The notes: generated by a model from the sequence alone, not told the origin. A stretch of 64,000 nt of DNA from Rheinheimera sp. MM224 (GCF_947090785.1 NZ_OX352320.1:2108001-2172000); one strand, 5' to 3'. Counted from the first letter of the stretch, positions 16,103-26,032 are shown. Translations and numbers: made by a program.

Positions 16103-18055
16103 ATGATGTTGTTTGATGTATCGTCTCTGCGCTTTTTTTCACCCGGTCTGTTGTTTACTAACCGCCGCCGTTTCTCTGAAATAGTGCCAGTGCTTGCCTT
16201 GTGCTTGGTTGTGGCTATTAGTTCAGTAACGTCTTTTGCTGTTCTTGCCAAAGAACCTTTTAGTCTTGCTGACATTCAGGCCGAGCGGCGTGAACTGTGG
16301 ATGGGTTCTGCAACAGATAAAGAGGGAGTCGTTCAAGACATCGATCACCGTATTGCTGACATTGAACACGACCACGTTCGTCGTGCCGCCTTGTTTATAA
16401 TCAAAGCTAATTTACTTCAACATCATGGAATGGTGGCTATAGAGGAGAATATTGGCAAGGCACTGTTATTAATTGATGAGCGAACACAGCCTGAGTTGTA
16501 TCTCTACGCCATGGTAGTTAAAAGTTATGGCATGTATATGTATCAAAACCAGGCCGAGCAGGCCGCAACATTACTGGAAAAAGTACAGCAGCACCCTGCA
16601 TTAAAAAATGATCTTTATGTGCAGGTACAGGGCCTATCAAGTTTATTGGAAGTCTATTACAGGTTGAATCACTTCAACAAAATTAGTAAACCTTTATTTC
16701 AATTAGCCAGGACTTTAACCTCAAAAGAAATGGCGCCTGAGTATCAAGGGTTTTTCAGAGAGCTTGACGCTGAACTGGCTTATCACAGCAGTTTGATTGG
16801 TGATAAACATCAGGCTATCGCTATATATAAAAAAATGATAACCGAAAGTAAACTGAAAGGACAAATTGATAATATCGCGATAGTAAATTGCAATATTGCT
16901 AATATGTATTTCCTGCCGTTGTCAGAAAAAATACATTATGCCAAAGCCTCGCTTGCAGCGGCTCGCAACTTGTCTTGCTCAGATGTGATGGAAAAGCTGG
17001 TACTGTTAGACGAGATACAGCAAGGGAATTTGTCCAATATTGCTCGCCTGCCTCAGTTTCATTCAAATCAGCAAATGCCTCGTTTAAACGAACGTTCCGC
17101 ATATTATGCGGGTTTAGCTTATCTGCAGTTAGACGACCTGGCAGGCGCACAACGCATGGCCAATAGGATGACGGACCCCAATAACTGGGAACGATATGAT
17201 TTGCTACAAAAAATGTATGAAAAGCAAGGCAATTACCGAGATGCCTTTGCTGCCAGTCAGCGCTTTCATCAACTGCGAGCAGAAAAAGATGCGAATGCCA
17301 GAGCTTTGATGCTTAGCAGCTATCAAACCCGTTTAGAGATGGCGCAGGAAGACACCATTGCAGCTGAGCAAGCCAAGCAAGCCGAGCAGCTTCACGCTGC
17401 TGAACAAAAAGCCGAAGCGCGTTTGCAGTTGATGCTGACCGTCATTGCTGCTGGTGTAGGGATCACATTAGTTTTAACGCTTTATCTTTACCGCAGTCGT
17501 CAGTTACAACACAAACTCCAGCAGTTATCGGACACAGATCCATTGACTGGTTTACTAAACCGCCGGGCATTTTTGCGCCAGGCTGAGCAGTTAAAGCAAC
17601 TCGCTGAGCGCCAACAGTTTCCGCTCTCCGTCGCGCTTATTGACCTCGATTATTTTAAACAAATTAATGATAAATACGGTCATCAGACAGGCGATACTGT
17701 GCTTCTTGCCTTCGCTAAGGCTGCGAACAGCACACTGAGACAAACAGACCTATGCGGGCGCTTCGGTGGTGAAGAGTTTATTCTGCTTACGACCCAGCAA
17801 GATACCACTGCCTTCGCCGCATCTTTACAGCGGCTGCAGCAATGCTTTACTAAACTGTGTTTACATGACCTTCAGTTAGGTTTTGCTGTGAGTTTCTCAG
17901 CAGGTATTTCTACTGTGTTTGAACAGAGCGCAGGAGTGCATCAGGATATTGAGGAAGCGATTCGTCAGGCTGACGAGCAACTATACTTTGCCAAAGCCAA
18001 TGGTCGACAACAAGTTTGTACGGAAGGTTTATGTTTGCAGCTGGTGAGTGCATGA
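16103..18055 (+). CDS. membrane-bound diguanylate cyclase with TPR-like sensor region
   Basis: 650 residues from the ATG at 16103, with GGAG eight bases upstream; a TTG at 16058 is weaker. The N-terminal hydrophobic segment (IVPVLALCLVVAISSVTSFAVL) is a signal or anchor. Residues ~45-400 are helical TPR-like repeats, likely periplasmic. A transmembrane helix (LMLTVIAAGVGITLVLTLYLY) precedes a GGDEF domain with the active-site variant GGEEF. The inhibitory RxxD site (RQTD, five residues before GGEEF) is present. The protein should make cyclic-di-GMP under product inhibition. It is 170 bp after the nuclease gene and probably transcribed separately. Confidence 0.9.
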   Translation: MMLFDVSSLRFFSPGLLFTNRRRFSEIVPVLALCLVVAISSVTSFAVLAKEPFSLADIQAERRELWMGSATDKEGVVQDIDHRIADIEHDHVRRAALFIIKANLLQHHGMVAIEENIGKALLLIDERTQPELYLYAMVVKSYGMYMYQNQAEQAATLLEKVQQHPALKNDLYVQVQGLSSLLEVYYRLNHFNKISKPLFQLARTLTSKEMAPEYQGFFRELDAELAYHSSLIGDKHQAIAIYKKMITESKLKGQIDNIAIVNCNIANMYFLPLSEKIHYAKASLAAARNLSCSDVMEKLVLLDEIQQGNLSNIARLPQFHSNQQMPRLNERSAYYAGLAYLQLDDLAGAQRMANRMTDPNNWERYDLLQKMYEKQGNYRDAFAASQRFHQLRAEKDANARALMLSSYQTRLEMAQEDTIAAEQAKQAEQLHAAEQKAEARLQLMLTVIAAGVGITLVLTLYLYRSRQLQHKLQQLSDTDPLTGLLNRRAFLRQAEQLKQLAERQQFPLSVALIDLDYFKQINDKYGHQTGDTVLLAFAKAANSTLRQTDLCGRFGGEEFILLTTQQDTTAFAASLQRLQQCFTKLCLHDLQLGFAVSFSAGISTVFEQSAGVHQDIEEAIRQADEQLYFAKANGRQQVCTEGLCLQLVSA

Positions 18056-18243
18056 GGGCGGACATTACTGGCTAATTATTTAAAGAAGGTTAGTGCCAAC
18101 ACGATTTGGCAGGGTCTAGTAGTGGTTTTTTATCAAGAATTTAACGCTGGTTTTGCATCTGGTAAAACCAAAGAAAGCGGACTGGCACAATATACAAATG
18201 CAAGCAGCAATAACTAAAAAGCGCGAATATTGGAGATCCCAAC

Positions 18244-18630
18244 ATGGGCGAATGGTCTGAGTACTTCGAAGATTTCCCAGAAGAAAATCCTGCAAATTAT
18301 GTAGACGGTAGATTCAACCCTGAACTGGCAAAAACAATCAGGCAGGAAGAGCAAAAAATCTCAGATGCACGTGAAGAAATAAACAAACTTCTTTTAAATG
18401 CTTGGCTTAATGAAAAAGAAAAGCACTATCTAGCCACCGAAGAATGCCCGCAATGTGGTTTAAAGGAGCTAAAAATATACAACATTAATAGCAGTTTCTA
18501 CCTTTGCGAGTGCCAAGATTGCGGCACATATGGAAAAGGAAAAACTCTCGAAGATGCCACAGCCGCTATCATCGATGCCTTTGGTGAAGGGCTGAATTGG
18601 AGAGAAATAACGGGACCGTGGAGCCGTTAA
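18244..18630 (+). CDS. small zinc-ribbon protein
   Basis: 128 residues with an acidic, aromatic N-terminus and a central zinc ribbon: CPQC and CECQDC spaced by about 17 residues. Similar ribbon proteins often bind nucleic acid or belong to phage-derived restriction-alleviation-type small proteins; the exact family is not certain. GGAG lies eight bases before the ATG. It stands alone, convergent with the WYL regulator gene. No partner is evident. Confidence 0.65.
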   Translation: MGEWSEYFEDFPEENPANYVDGRFNPELAKTIRQEEQKISDAREEINKLLLNAWLNEKEKHYLATEECPQCGLKELKIYNINSSFYLCECQDCGTYGKGKTLEDATAAIIDAFGEGLNWREITGPWSR

Positions 18631-18651
18631 CCAACCAAACCTACCCTAGGT

Positions 18652-19662
18652 TTATTCAGTATACAAATCAGCCCCAGCTCTTAGTTTTTGCTTTATACGC
18701 TCCCTAAGCTCTGCCGGGCTGGTTACTTCAACCGAGGTGCAATGCGACAGCAGCCACCATTCTAATTGCCAGCCGCCAGGCACTGTAGCTTTGAGCCTGA
18801 AGCCATGATCTTCGCTTGGTTCTATGAGCATATCCTCGGACAAAGGGGATTCAGTTAATAAGGCTGCCATGTAAGCGTTTATTTTGGCCTCTAACTTAAT
18901 ACTATTGCCGTTGGAAAATTGTAAAGCTCCGGTGACCAGGTATTCACTTAATGAAAATCCATCTGGTTTTTGCGACTCGGTGTCCAATACGGTTGCAGTC
19001 TTAAACCTATGCAGTGCAAACAGGCGAATGTCTGTATAAGGGCTGATTGTTGCGACCAGATAGGTAATATGTCCTCGTTGTACCAGACCCAGCGGGTTTA
19101 GCAGATAGTTCTTTTCTGTGTTGTCGTGAAGAGCAAAATAGCTTACTTGTAGCTGTTTATCATAAACCAAAGCCTGCTGAATACTATCGACTACTTCGGG
19201 GATTGATTGTGGTTGCAGCATAGGTAAAGTCGGGGATACCACCGCAATTTTATCAATCAAACTGGCGCTGGGGTTTGAAGGCGATAAAGCTGCAATTTTA
19301 GATTTGGCCTGCTGAAACTTCGGTTCCAGGCTGTGAAGTAACTGTTTCGGTAATACAGTTTTTATGGTGCCTTCAACCATATGCAAACTAATGGCCTCAG
19401 CAATACTCACTCCGGGAATATCAACAGAAGCATTGTCCATCCAGCGCCACAGATAAGGGGTAGCTGATTCGTCGCTAATCAGCGGAAAAATGCAGGATAG
19501 TTCTTGTAAATCGCGTTCTACTGTTCTTTTAGATACCTCAAAACCAGCATCATTGAGGAAATGACATAGCTGCAAAGCAGAGCAACCAGGGGCGCGGGTT
19601 GGCAGTAGTTTTAGCATCTCCCAGTGTCTGCTAAGGGTATTTCTGAATTTTGTGGCTGACAT
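18652..19662 (-). CDS. WYL-domain transcriptional regulator
   Basis: 336 residues from the ATG at 19662; the frame is open further but the DeoR-like helix-turn-helix fits this start. The N-terminus contains a winged HTH (SALQLCHFLNDAGFEVSKRTVERDLQEL). The middle part matches a WYL sensor domain (VSYFALHDNTEKNYLLNPLG, then HRFKTATVL). A C-terminal WCX-like extension follows. WYL proteins are frequent regulators of defence and mobile genes and may bind nucleic-acid ligands. It is downstream of the recombinase operon on the same strand with an 88-bp gap, so it may control the element. Confidence 0.85.
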   Translation of the reverse strand: MSATKFRNTLSRHWEMLKLLPTRAPGCSALQLCHFLNDAGFEVSKRTVERDLQELSCIFPLISDESATPYLWRWMDNASVDIPGVSIAEAISLHMVEGTIKTVLPKQLLHSLEPKFQQAKSKIAALSPSNPSASLIDKIAVVSPTLPMLQPQSIPEVVDSIQQALVYDKQLQVSYFALHDNTEKNYLLNPLGLVQRGHITYLVATISPYTDIRLFALHRFKTATVLDTESQKPDGFSLSEYLVTGALQFSNGNSIKLEAKINAYMAALLTESPLSEDMLIEPSEDHGFRLKATVPGGWQLEWWLLSHCTSVEVTSPAELRERIKQKLRAGADLYTE

Positions 19663-19750
19663 AGAACGTCCTTGTTTGCTTTGCCCAGATAGTATCAATA
19701 GTTGGCATAAATGCTGAACCAAAAAAATAAGCCAATAGCTGCAGTCGCAT

Positions 19751-22700
19751 TCATAAATTGCCTTGGCTTATCTCCTTCCAAACCAACAACAGCTTCAGCA
19801 AACACACCAATGCCCGGTCGCGCACTGGTCTTGTTGTTCCAGGCTCGTCATTAATTAGCCTGACTGATGTCGTGATGCGGATTTCCAATAAACCGGTTTT
19901 ACTGATTTTTTTATGCAGCACTTCCTGGCTTTTGGTAAAAGTTAGCGTGCCGGTATTGTTCTTGTCGCGATCAATGTAGCTGTTGTTTGAAAGATCAAAA
20001 AAGCTCACTATGTTGATATCGGGCGGGGCCTGGATGATGTTTGCAATCAGCGTTTGCCAGCGTTCTGTGATGGTATTGACGATCAATGCATCATATTCGT
20101 CGTCTAAGGAAGTTCGGTCAGAGAACGTTGGTAATAGTAGCCTGAATTGCATCTGCTGCGGCGAGATCTCGAGCTGTTTAGCAAATGTCAGCAGGGTGGT
20201 CACTTTATCCGGGGCGCTACTGCGTGGTAAGTAACCTTTGCCTGGCACTAAAATAGACAGGATGTCCTGAACCTCTTGTACCTTGATGTTGTGTAACGTG
20301 CCAGTGGAATGCAAATGATCACACCATTCGAGCACTTGGCTGAAATTTGCTTTGGTCAATTTTGTAAACAGAACTTGATTAAATAAATTCTGAATATGCT
20401 GGCCTGATTGGCTGGCGGCACTTTCATAGGCTTGGATTAAGCCCTGTACTTGGGGCACGCTGATTTCGAGTCGTGCTGCTATTTTGCTGAGTGAAACGCC
20501 TTGCTCAAAATGTTTGAGGAACTTCGCTAACTGGCTGAGGCTGATTTTGACAGACGTAGACTTTAGCGGTACTTGTTCAGGTTGAGCGCGTTGGCTTTGC
20601 AGCGAAAGCGCCGCATTGTTTTTAAGGTGTTCAACCCCGGTAAGAGACACTTTTTTCTCGACCTCAGCAGGCACTCTTGTCAGACGTAATGGGTATTGGC
20701 TGGTCATTACGCTGTCATAGCCGTGAATTTGAATCAAGAGCTTACGGCTGACCTGACTTGGATTGCTCATGGTAAGAAAACCAAAAACATCCAATAAATG
20801 CAGGTAGCTGCTGCAGGTTGTTTCTATGGCTGAGTGGCCAAGTAGATGGCTGACAACAAATAACTTCTTTCGACTGAGAGCAAATGTTAAACCGAGGCGT
20901 TGTTTGAGCTTGGTTGAGACTTGTTCACTTAGCCAGTCGTGCTTTAAAAATCTGACCTGGATTGCGTCGTTTTTACGTTGATGCTGATGCAATAAATAGT
21001 AAGTCCAGTTTGCGAACGAATGGCGCAGATGGTGAAACCTGAAATTTTGGTCTTGAGTCAGTTGTTTCAGGCAACGGGTCAGGTAATCAAATGCGTCGAT
21101 GACCAAGTCCTGATCATCAAATAAATCACGGTCTACTCTGTATTCTAATCGTGCATTATCAATAAAACCTTTCGCAAACTCGATTTCAGTGTCAGGCCAA
21201 AATGGAGCCATTGGAACATTTCTGGAGCTGTGGGGGGATTTGAGTTCACGCTGCTTATTTCTGCGAACTCTTACCTCAGACAGTTGGCCGTTTATTTGAA
21301 TGTCTTTGATCTTGAGTTTGGCGGCTTCATTTCGGCGTAAGCCGCAGAAAAAGCCGAGACAAAACAGTAGACGGGCAACTTTTGCGGTTTCATCTTGCTG
21401 CTTACGCAGATGGCTGAGTAATAATTCCGCTTCCTGGCAGGTGAGCAGATTGGCGTCTGTTTTCGCCTGATGTCCGGGTATGTTGAGCTCACTTAAATCC
21501 AGATCGGGCACTATCTGGTTGTTCAGTAAAAATTTGGCAAAATACCGAACGTAGCCGCAGCGCTGTGGAGATTTTACTAAGGTGACAATTTTATTCAGCG
21601 CTTCAACCCAGTCTTCGCCTTCAGACAGATCGTAGTCGTCGTTCGTCAATACAGTAAGAACAGGTGTTGCCAGGCTCATCAGGTAGTCTTTTACAGTGTC
21701 CTTCCGCAACACTCTTTTGTGGCTGCTGCCATATTCCAGTAGTTGAATACACCAACTGAGCAACAACCAGCACCATGGATCATCGGTAAAATTGCTCTCT
21801 TGCTCCAGCCATACCTTGAGTTCAGTTTTGGCTGCGGTGAATTCCTCTTTCTCTTTGGTAAATAGCATGTTGGTCATGCTCTTAATCAAACTGAGCTTAT
21901 CTTTAACCAGTAGTGATTTTTCCGCTTTGGTTTGTTTTTCTTCAGTCAAACCGCCGTTTTGTGCGAAGCGTAAAATGGTGCGTCGTTGACGCTCAGGTAA
22001 CGACCAGCTCTGTTCCTGCTCGTCTTTTGCAATAGGTTGTGGGTATCCGGTGATTACCCTTAACCACGATTCTCCCTGCAAGGGCGTAGTACGGATTTTG
22101 CCTGCAAACTGTCTTGCCAGTAGCGGTGTTGTGGTAAGCGTCAGATGCACTTTGGCTACGTCTTTAAGCTGAGTATAGTTAAAGCCGGTTAGAGGGATTT
22201 CAGGCAACGCCACTTTTAGATAGGCGTTTATAGCGCCACTCACCGTCATCTTGTTGTCCTCCTGGCCGCGCTCTAGCCAAATCTGACGCAGAAATAGCAG
22301 GCTTTGGGTATCCAGCAGCAGTCGTTTTGAACTATGTTCGTAATAGCTGAACTCTCCAAGTTGTTTAAAATGTGCCTTTGGTCCCTGGATGATAAGGCGC
22401 AATAAATCTTTATCCAGCACCCCGAGTTTAAACATTAACCAGAGTACTAATCTGCCGGACATTTCGAGCTGTGAGGTGAGAGTTGTGGGTGCCTGAATTT
22501 CCTTAGATAGCTGCTCATGAACTGTTGCAGCCAGATGCCCACGCAATAATGCAGAGGCAGTGACGACAGGCATATCGCTTTTTGTGGTGACTAACCTCGG
22601 AATGGGTGGGGCCGTGATACCTGTGACTTGCGTTAACTGTCGGATCAGCACTTCGAGCAGATCCAGTTGAACAGCGCGCTCCGCGGCGCGTTTGCTGAGT

Positions 22701-22975
22701 CCTTTTACATAACCAGTGATGCTATTTTGCGTCAGTGAATTTTGCGCTAGGTCGAGCAACAAATGTTTAGCCACTCGGTTTTTTAAATCGTCAAAATCTT
22801 TTACCAGATCTGCTTTGGATAGCGATTTTTTCAACGATGGATGAGTTTCAAACCCCAGGCTTACCTCTGAACTTTGCAGATAAGCATGCAGCGCGTTAAG
22901 TAACTCCGGAAAAAAAGTGGGGTGCTTGCGCTGTAGCCACAGACTTAGTTCAACAGTGTTGGAAGGGCGCGCCAT
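19751..22975 (-). CDS. large tyrosine recombinase (third gene of recombinase module)
   Basis: 1074 residues, far longer than typical ~400-residue integrases. A catalytic core lies in the middle: Arg in GLRRNEAAK (~543), HHLRHSF (~648), LLGHSAIETT (~712) and the likely nucleophile Tyr in SSYLH (~724). About 500 residues upstream probably carry the DNA-arm and core-binding domains. The 350-residue tail contains an HTH-like segment (GVSLSKIAARLEISVPQVQGLIQAYES). The start overlaps the end of the previous gene by about 30 bases. A decayed copy of its last residues occurs at 11010-11237. With its two operon partners it is expected to integrate the island at tRNA-Val. Confidence 0.85.
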   Translation of the reverse strand: MARPSNTVELSLWLQRKHPTFFPELLNALHAYLQSSEVSLGFETHPSLKKSLSKADLVKDFDDLKNRVAKHLLLDLAQNSLTQNSITGYVKGLSKRAAERAVQLDLLEVLIRQLTQVTGITAPPIPRLVTTKSDMPVVTASALLRGHLAATVHEQLSKEIQAPTTLTSQLEMSGRLVLWLMFKLGVLDKDLLRLIIQGPKAHFKQLGEFSYYEHSSKRLLLDTQSLLFLRQIWLERGQEDNKMTVSGAINAYLKVALPEIPLTGFNYTQLKDVAKVHLTLTTTPLLARQFAGKIRTTPLQGESWLRVITGYPQPIAKDEQEQSWSLPERQRRTILRFAQNGGLTEEKQTKAEKSLLVKDKLSLIKSMTNMLFTKEKEEFTAAKTELKVWLEQESNFTDDPWCWLLLSWCIQLLEYGSSHKRVLRKDTVKDYLMSLATPVLTVLTNDDYDLSEGEDWVEALNKIVTLVKSPQRCGYVRYFAKFLLNNQIVPDLDLSELNIPGHQAKTDANLLTCQEAELLLSHLRKQQDETAKVARLLFCLGFFCGLRRNEAAKLKIKDIQINGQLSEVRVRRNKQRELKSPHSSRNVPMAPFWPDTEIEFAKGFIDNARLEYRVDRDLFDDQDLVIDAFDYLTRCLKQLTQDQNFRFHHLRHSFANWTYYLLHQHQRKNDAIQVRFLKHDWLSEQVSTKLKQRLGLTFALSRKKLFVVSHLLGHSAIETTCSSYLHLLDVFGFLTMSNPSQVSRKLLIQIHGYDSVMTSQYPLRLTRVPAEVEKKVSLTGVEHLKNNAALSLQSQRAQPEQVPLKSTSVKISLSQLAKFLKHFEQGVSLSKIAARLEISVPQVQGLIQAYESAASQSGQHIQNLFNQVLFTKLTKANFSQVLEWCDHLHSTGTLHNIKVQEVQDILSILVPGKGYLPRSSAPDKVTTLLTFAKQLEISPQQMQFRLLLPTFSDRTSLDDEYDALIVNTITERWQTLIANIIQAPPDINIVSFFDLSNNSYIDRDKNNTGTLTFTKSQEVLHKKISKTGLLEIRITTSVRLINDEPGTTRPVRDRALVCLLKLLLVWKEISQGNL

Positions 22976-23514
22976 CCTTGCTCCTGTAACATGGTATCGA
23001 TGACCGGGGTAAGTAACGCAATGGCTTCAGAGATTTCAAATGAGGAATATTCTCCTAGCGCGGCTTCTCCGGTTGACCAGTGGCCCATTTGGAAGTTGCT
23101 GAGTTCTGGCGGTACGCACTGTTTCAGTAAATGGCTGCGCAGAACATGACGGCCAAAATTGATAGGATAGGCAAAATTTTCCAGCTGAGCCTGTAACCAC
23201 TTTGGAGTGATGGCGTGGAACTGCAGCTTTCGATATTTGTGGCTCAGGTAAAACAAAGGGCCTGGCAAACGATCATTATTTTTCATTTGAGTGATCAGCG
23301 AGTGGTTTTGCGTCAGGCTATTGACCAATGCCGTGGTTAATTTATTAAGCGCAAGCCTCACGTGCTCCGACAATTCTGGCTGTAATACAGCGAGATGATG
23401 TCTCAGATGCACAATATGATGTTGATAGTTCAGTAGCTGCTGTTCTAACAGGGGCGCGACTGCAACAATTCTGGTGTTGGTGAAATCGTCGTCATCTTTA
23501 TCACTAATCACCAT
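22945..23514 (-). CDS. C-terminal part of frameshifted second tyrosine recombinase
   Basis: 189 codons carrying the back half of a tyrosine recombinase catalytic domain: RHVLRSHLL (HxxR box), MGHWSTGE (GH box) and EYSSF with the probable catalytic Tyr. Read further upstream, this frame continues FLPEYHAMVISDKDDDD, which joins smoothly with the end of the preceding gene if one T is added to a run of seven T's (minus strand) near 23536. It is therefore the missing end of the 636-residue protein rather than an independent gene. The ATG at 23514 is probably internal. Confidence 0.7.
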   Translation of the reverse strand: MVISDKDDDDFTNTRIVAVAPLLEQQLLNYQHHIVHLRHHLAVLQPELSEHVRLALNKLTTALVNSLTQNHSLITQMKNNDRLPGPLFYLSHKYRKLQFHAITPKWLQAQLENFAYPINFGRHVLRSHLLKQCVPPELSNFQMGHWSTGEAALGEYSSFEISEAIALLTPVIDTMLQEQGWRALPTLLN

Positions 23515-25418
23515 GGCATGATATTCAGGTAAAAAAAGCTTAAAAGCGGCAGTGGGTTTTTGACAGCCCGGTAACCCGTGCCCTGCAGCAACATAATTGC
23601 GGTGTAGATCACATAATGATTGTGGTACTCCACGACTTTTTTTACTGACATTTGCAACTCTGATCGCTTAAAGATTGACAGCCGGTGTCTCAGTTGATCT
23701 GTTAATTGTGTGAGCTCTTCGGTGGTAGGTACTGTGTTTGAACCCATCTGATTGTGCTCTTTAGCCACAAAGCTTGTCAGACCCTCCGGTAATTGAGAAT
23801 CGGGATCTATTTGTTGTATATCCTGCTGCAACTCGCTCCAGAATGTGTTGAGTTGCGCCGCAATTTCTGTCGTTGTGGTGTGTGAGTAAAATCGTGTCAC
23901 TCGAGTTTGATAGCTATAACCACCAAAGGCGAACAGCAGATTGATAGGGTCTTGCTGTCCTTTGGCTATCATTCTATGAAGGCAGAAATTTTTTAGTTTT
24001 TCCGTACTGAGCTTGATTTGAGTTTTCTTATCGAGATTTTTAAAAAAACGATATAGCTCTTTATCTAACTCTTTTTCGCTGATGGAGTCTGGGATCAGCT
24101 GTTGCGGCTTCGCAGCGATCCCATCGGGATGTAATGCATTGACCAGCGGTATTAACGCTTTTGGGCAACGCAGCACAGTGGCTGCTGTGGACTGTTCTTT
24201 AGTAGCCGCAGTTACGTTAAAACGCCACCAATACGTCTCACCATCATCACTGAATAAACCTTCTTTACCGGAGTCGTTGAACCTCATGGTCAACAATTCA
24301 CTTATTGTTCTGCCGGTGAGCAATAGCCCCCAGCAGCAGAATAGCGCTGACAGCTTTGTTGTTGGCAGGGCAGATAGTTTGAGCCCTGTTAGTGCTTTGA
24401 ATAGCGCCAAAATTTCGTAGGGTTGGATCAGGTGTTTATCAAGGGCATGGCCATTGTGAGCACGCTGCAATCGCTGAGATATATCAAAAACACGCAACAG
24501 TTTTTGCTGGCTATCTAACACCGTATGAATTCGTTGAGCCCTGAATTTGGGCCGCTTTTGTCCAGGTTCAGGGCGTTCTTCTACCACATCAATATCAAGA
24601 GCAAGATCGTCTGGTAGTAAACCACTTTCTTCAATGGCTTGTTGCTCCGCCGGTTCACGTTTATGCATGCGCAGCAGCGGGTCATTTGGTACCGGATAGC
24701 TCAGATCAAAATTACGTTTACCAAAGCTACGCCTTTTCGCGTAGCGGCGTTTTTTGGTTTCTCGTCCTTTCCAATCCAACAGAAAAAAATGGGCGAGCTG
24801 CCGGACATAGTTTTGAGTTTTTGACTGTAAATTGTCAGTATCCTCCAAATATTCTTCCAGACGTTGACCAATAATCTGGGCCAATTCAGAACGAACGAAT
24901 AGTGCAGAGTCGAATTCATTATCGTTTTGTAGCAACAATCTCAGAGCACCAGCGGCTTCTTTGAGTTTTGAGCTGGTCGTAGTGAATTCGGCATCTATGC
25001 GGTCTTCATTGTTCCAGTAATGCTGTAGGAACAATTTCACTAGTCTGATATTTTCAGTCGAACGCTTTATTCGTGCAGAGGCGGCAAGCTCAAAACAGAG
25101 TGCATAGACCGGTTGTTCGTCACACCAGCCATTTTGTTTATGTCTATTGTAGAATTGTGGGTGTTCGTCCGACAGTCGCAGCACTGTGTCACGTAATGCA
25201 TCTTCTGCTTCTGCGGAAAGGTGGAAGAAGGATTCAAATTCACTGCCTACCTCTGCTCTGAGCAGTTCCAGTGCCTGCAGTATGTACCCGATCCCGCGCA
25301 GGTTTTCAGGCAGATCCAGTCGGACAACAAATTCCTGAGGCAGCAAGGCATCGTCGCTAAAACCAAATTCGCGCTGGAAGTGCCGAAACGTCTCAATGGA
25401 CAGGGTAGGGCTAGGCAT
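23508..25418 (-). CDS. N-terminal part of frameshifted second tyrosine recombinase
   Basis: 636 residues that end abruptly just after the first catalytic box (LLQGTGYRAVKNPLP). Its continuation (HxxR, GH, Tyr) is in the neighbouring frame at 22945-23514. Restored, the protein would be about 820 residues. The break sits in a 7-T run, so a real mutation, a sequencing slip or programmed slippage are all possible. The slippage heptamer C-TTT-TTT is imperfect. The gene starts 2 bp after the stop of the small first gene of the operon. If the break is real, the recombinase module may be inactive and the island fixed. Confidence 0.75.
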   Translation of the reverse strand: MPSPTLSIETFRHFQREFGFSDDALLPQEFVVRLDLPENLRGIGYILQALELLRAEVGSEFESFFHLSAEAEDALRDTVLRLSDEHPQFYNRHKQNGWCDEQPVYALCFELAASARIKRSTENIRLVKLFLQHYWNNEDRIDAEFTTTSSKLKEAAGALRLLLQNDNEFDSALFVRSELAQIIGQRLEEYLEDTDNLQSKTQNYVRQLAHFFLLDWKGRETKKRRYAKRRSFGKRNFDLSYPVPNDPLLRMHKREPAEQQAIEESGLLPDDLALDIDVVEERPEPGQKRPKFRAQRIHTVLDSQQKLLRVFDISQRLQRAHNGHALDKHLIQPYEILALFKALTGLKLSALPTTKLSALFCCWGLLLTGRTISELLTMRFNDSGKEGLFSDDGETYWWRFNVTAATKEQSTAATVLRCPKALIPLVNALHPDGIAAKPQQLIPDSISEKELDKELYRFFKNLDKKTQIKLSTEKLKNFCLHRMIAKGQQDPINLLFAFGGYSYQTRVTRFYSHTTTTEIAAQLNTFWSELQQDIQQIDPDSQLPEGLTSFVAKEHNQMGSNTVPTTEELTQLTDQLRHRLSIFKRSELQMSVKKVVEYHNHYVIYTAIMLLQGTGYRAVKNPLPLLSFFYLNIMPW

Positions 25419-25420
25419 AG

Positions 25421-26032
25421 CTAATCATCGGAATGTGTGAAAACTTTATTGGTGGCATTTAACCACTTAGCCACCTTGGCTTTACTGTTCAGCTGTGGGT
25501 AAAGAGTGAGCCAATCATCCGATTGAAAAATACTCAACGCCCCTTGTGGTTTTTTAAACCAGGCTTCGAGATATCCTTGTACTGTTTTTAGCTCGGTGTT
25601 GTGAGCATCATGCAGAAAAATTCGCGTAAAATCGTGCAGACAATACAACCGGAGAAATTTCTCAGCAGGTATATCTGGGATTAGCAACACGGGGATCTTC
25701 TGTGCCTGTGGTAGCGAGCTTGTCAGGAGACGCTGAAAGGTCATCACGCCACCGAATACCTCAAACTTTGGTTGGTCTGAGGTTGACGATTTAGCCGGGT
25801 GACAGAGCAGGGGGCTTTGCAGCGTTAACACTGAGGTCGCAGACTCCGATAGTTCTGACGGGTTTGATCTGGTTTTGTACAGTGAAACAAGATTAGCCGC
25901 CTGGATTAGGGTATTGGCAACCGCTGCTAATTGCAGATTTTGTAGTTCGACCGACACCAGGGTTACATCTGTTGTCAGGTATGATATAAAATCAGCATAG
26001 GTTTTTATTCTTATTTTTTTCTGTGTTGTCAA
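25421..26032 (-). CDS. small first gene of the recombinase module
   Basis: 203 residues with no recognised domain; a basic N-terminus (TTQKKIRIKTYADF) and an aromatic C-terminus (WLTLYPQLNSKAKVAKWLNA). Its stop is 2 bp from the next start. Many multi-recombinase elements carry a small non-catalytic protein in the operon, so a directionality or complex-assembly role is inferred. The promoter must lie between 26033 and the tRNA fragment. Confidence 0.6.
   Translation of the reverse strand: MTTQKKIRIKTYADFISYLTTDVTLVSVELQNLQLAAVANTLIQAANLVSLYKTRSNPSELSESATSVLTLQSPLLCHPAKSSTSDQPKFEVFGGVMTFQRLLTSSLPQAQKIPVLLIPDIPAEKFLRLYCLHDFTRIFLHDAHNTELKTVQGYLEAWFKKPQGALSIFQSDDWLTLYPQLNSKAKVAKWLNATNKVFTHSDD

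Noticed and set aside
23500-23545. Programmed -1 frameshift as the sole explanation for the split recombinase
   Set aside because: The C-TTT-TTT slip site is imperfect and no downstream stem-loop was identified; mutation or sequencing error is equally likely.
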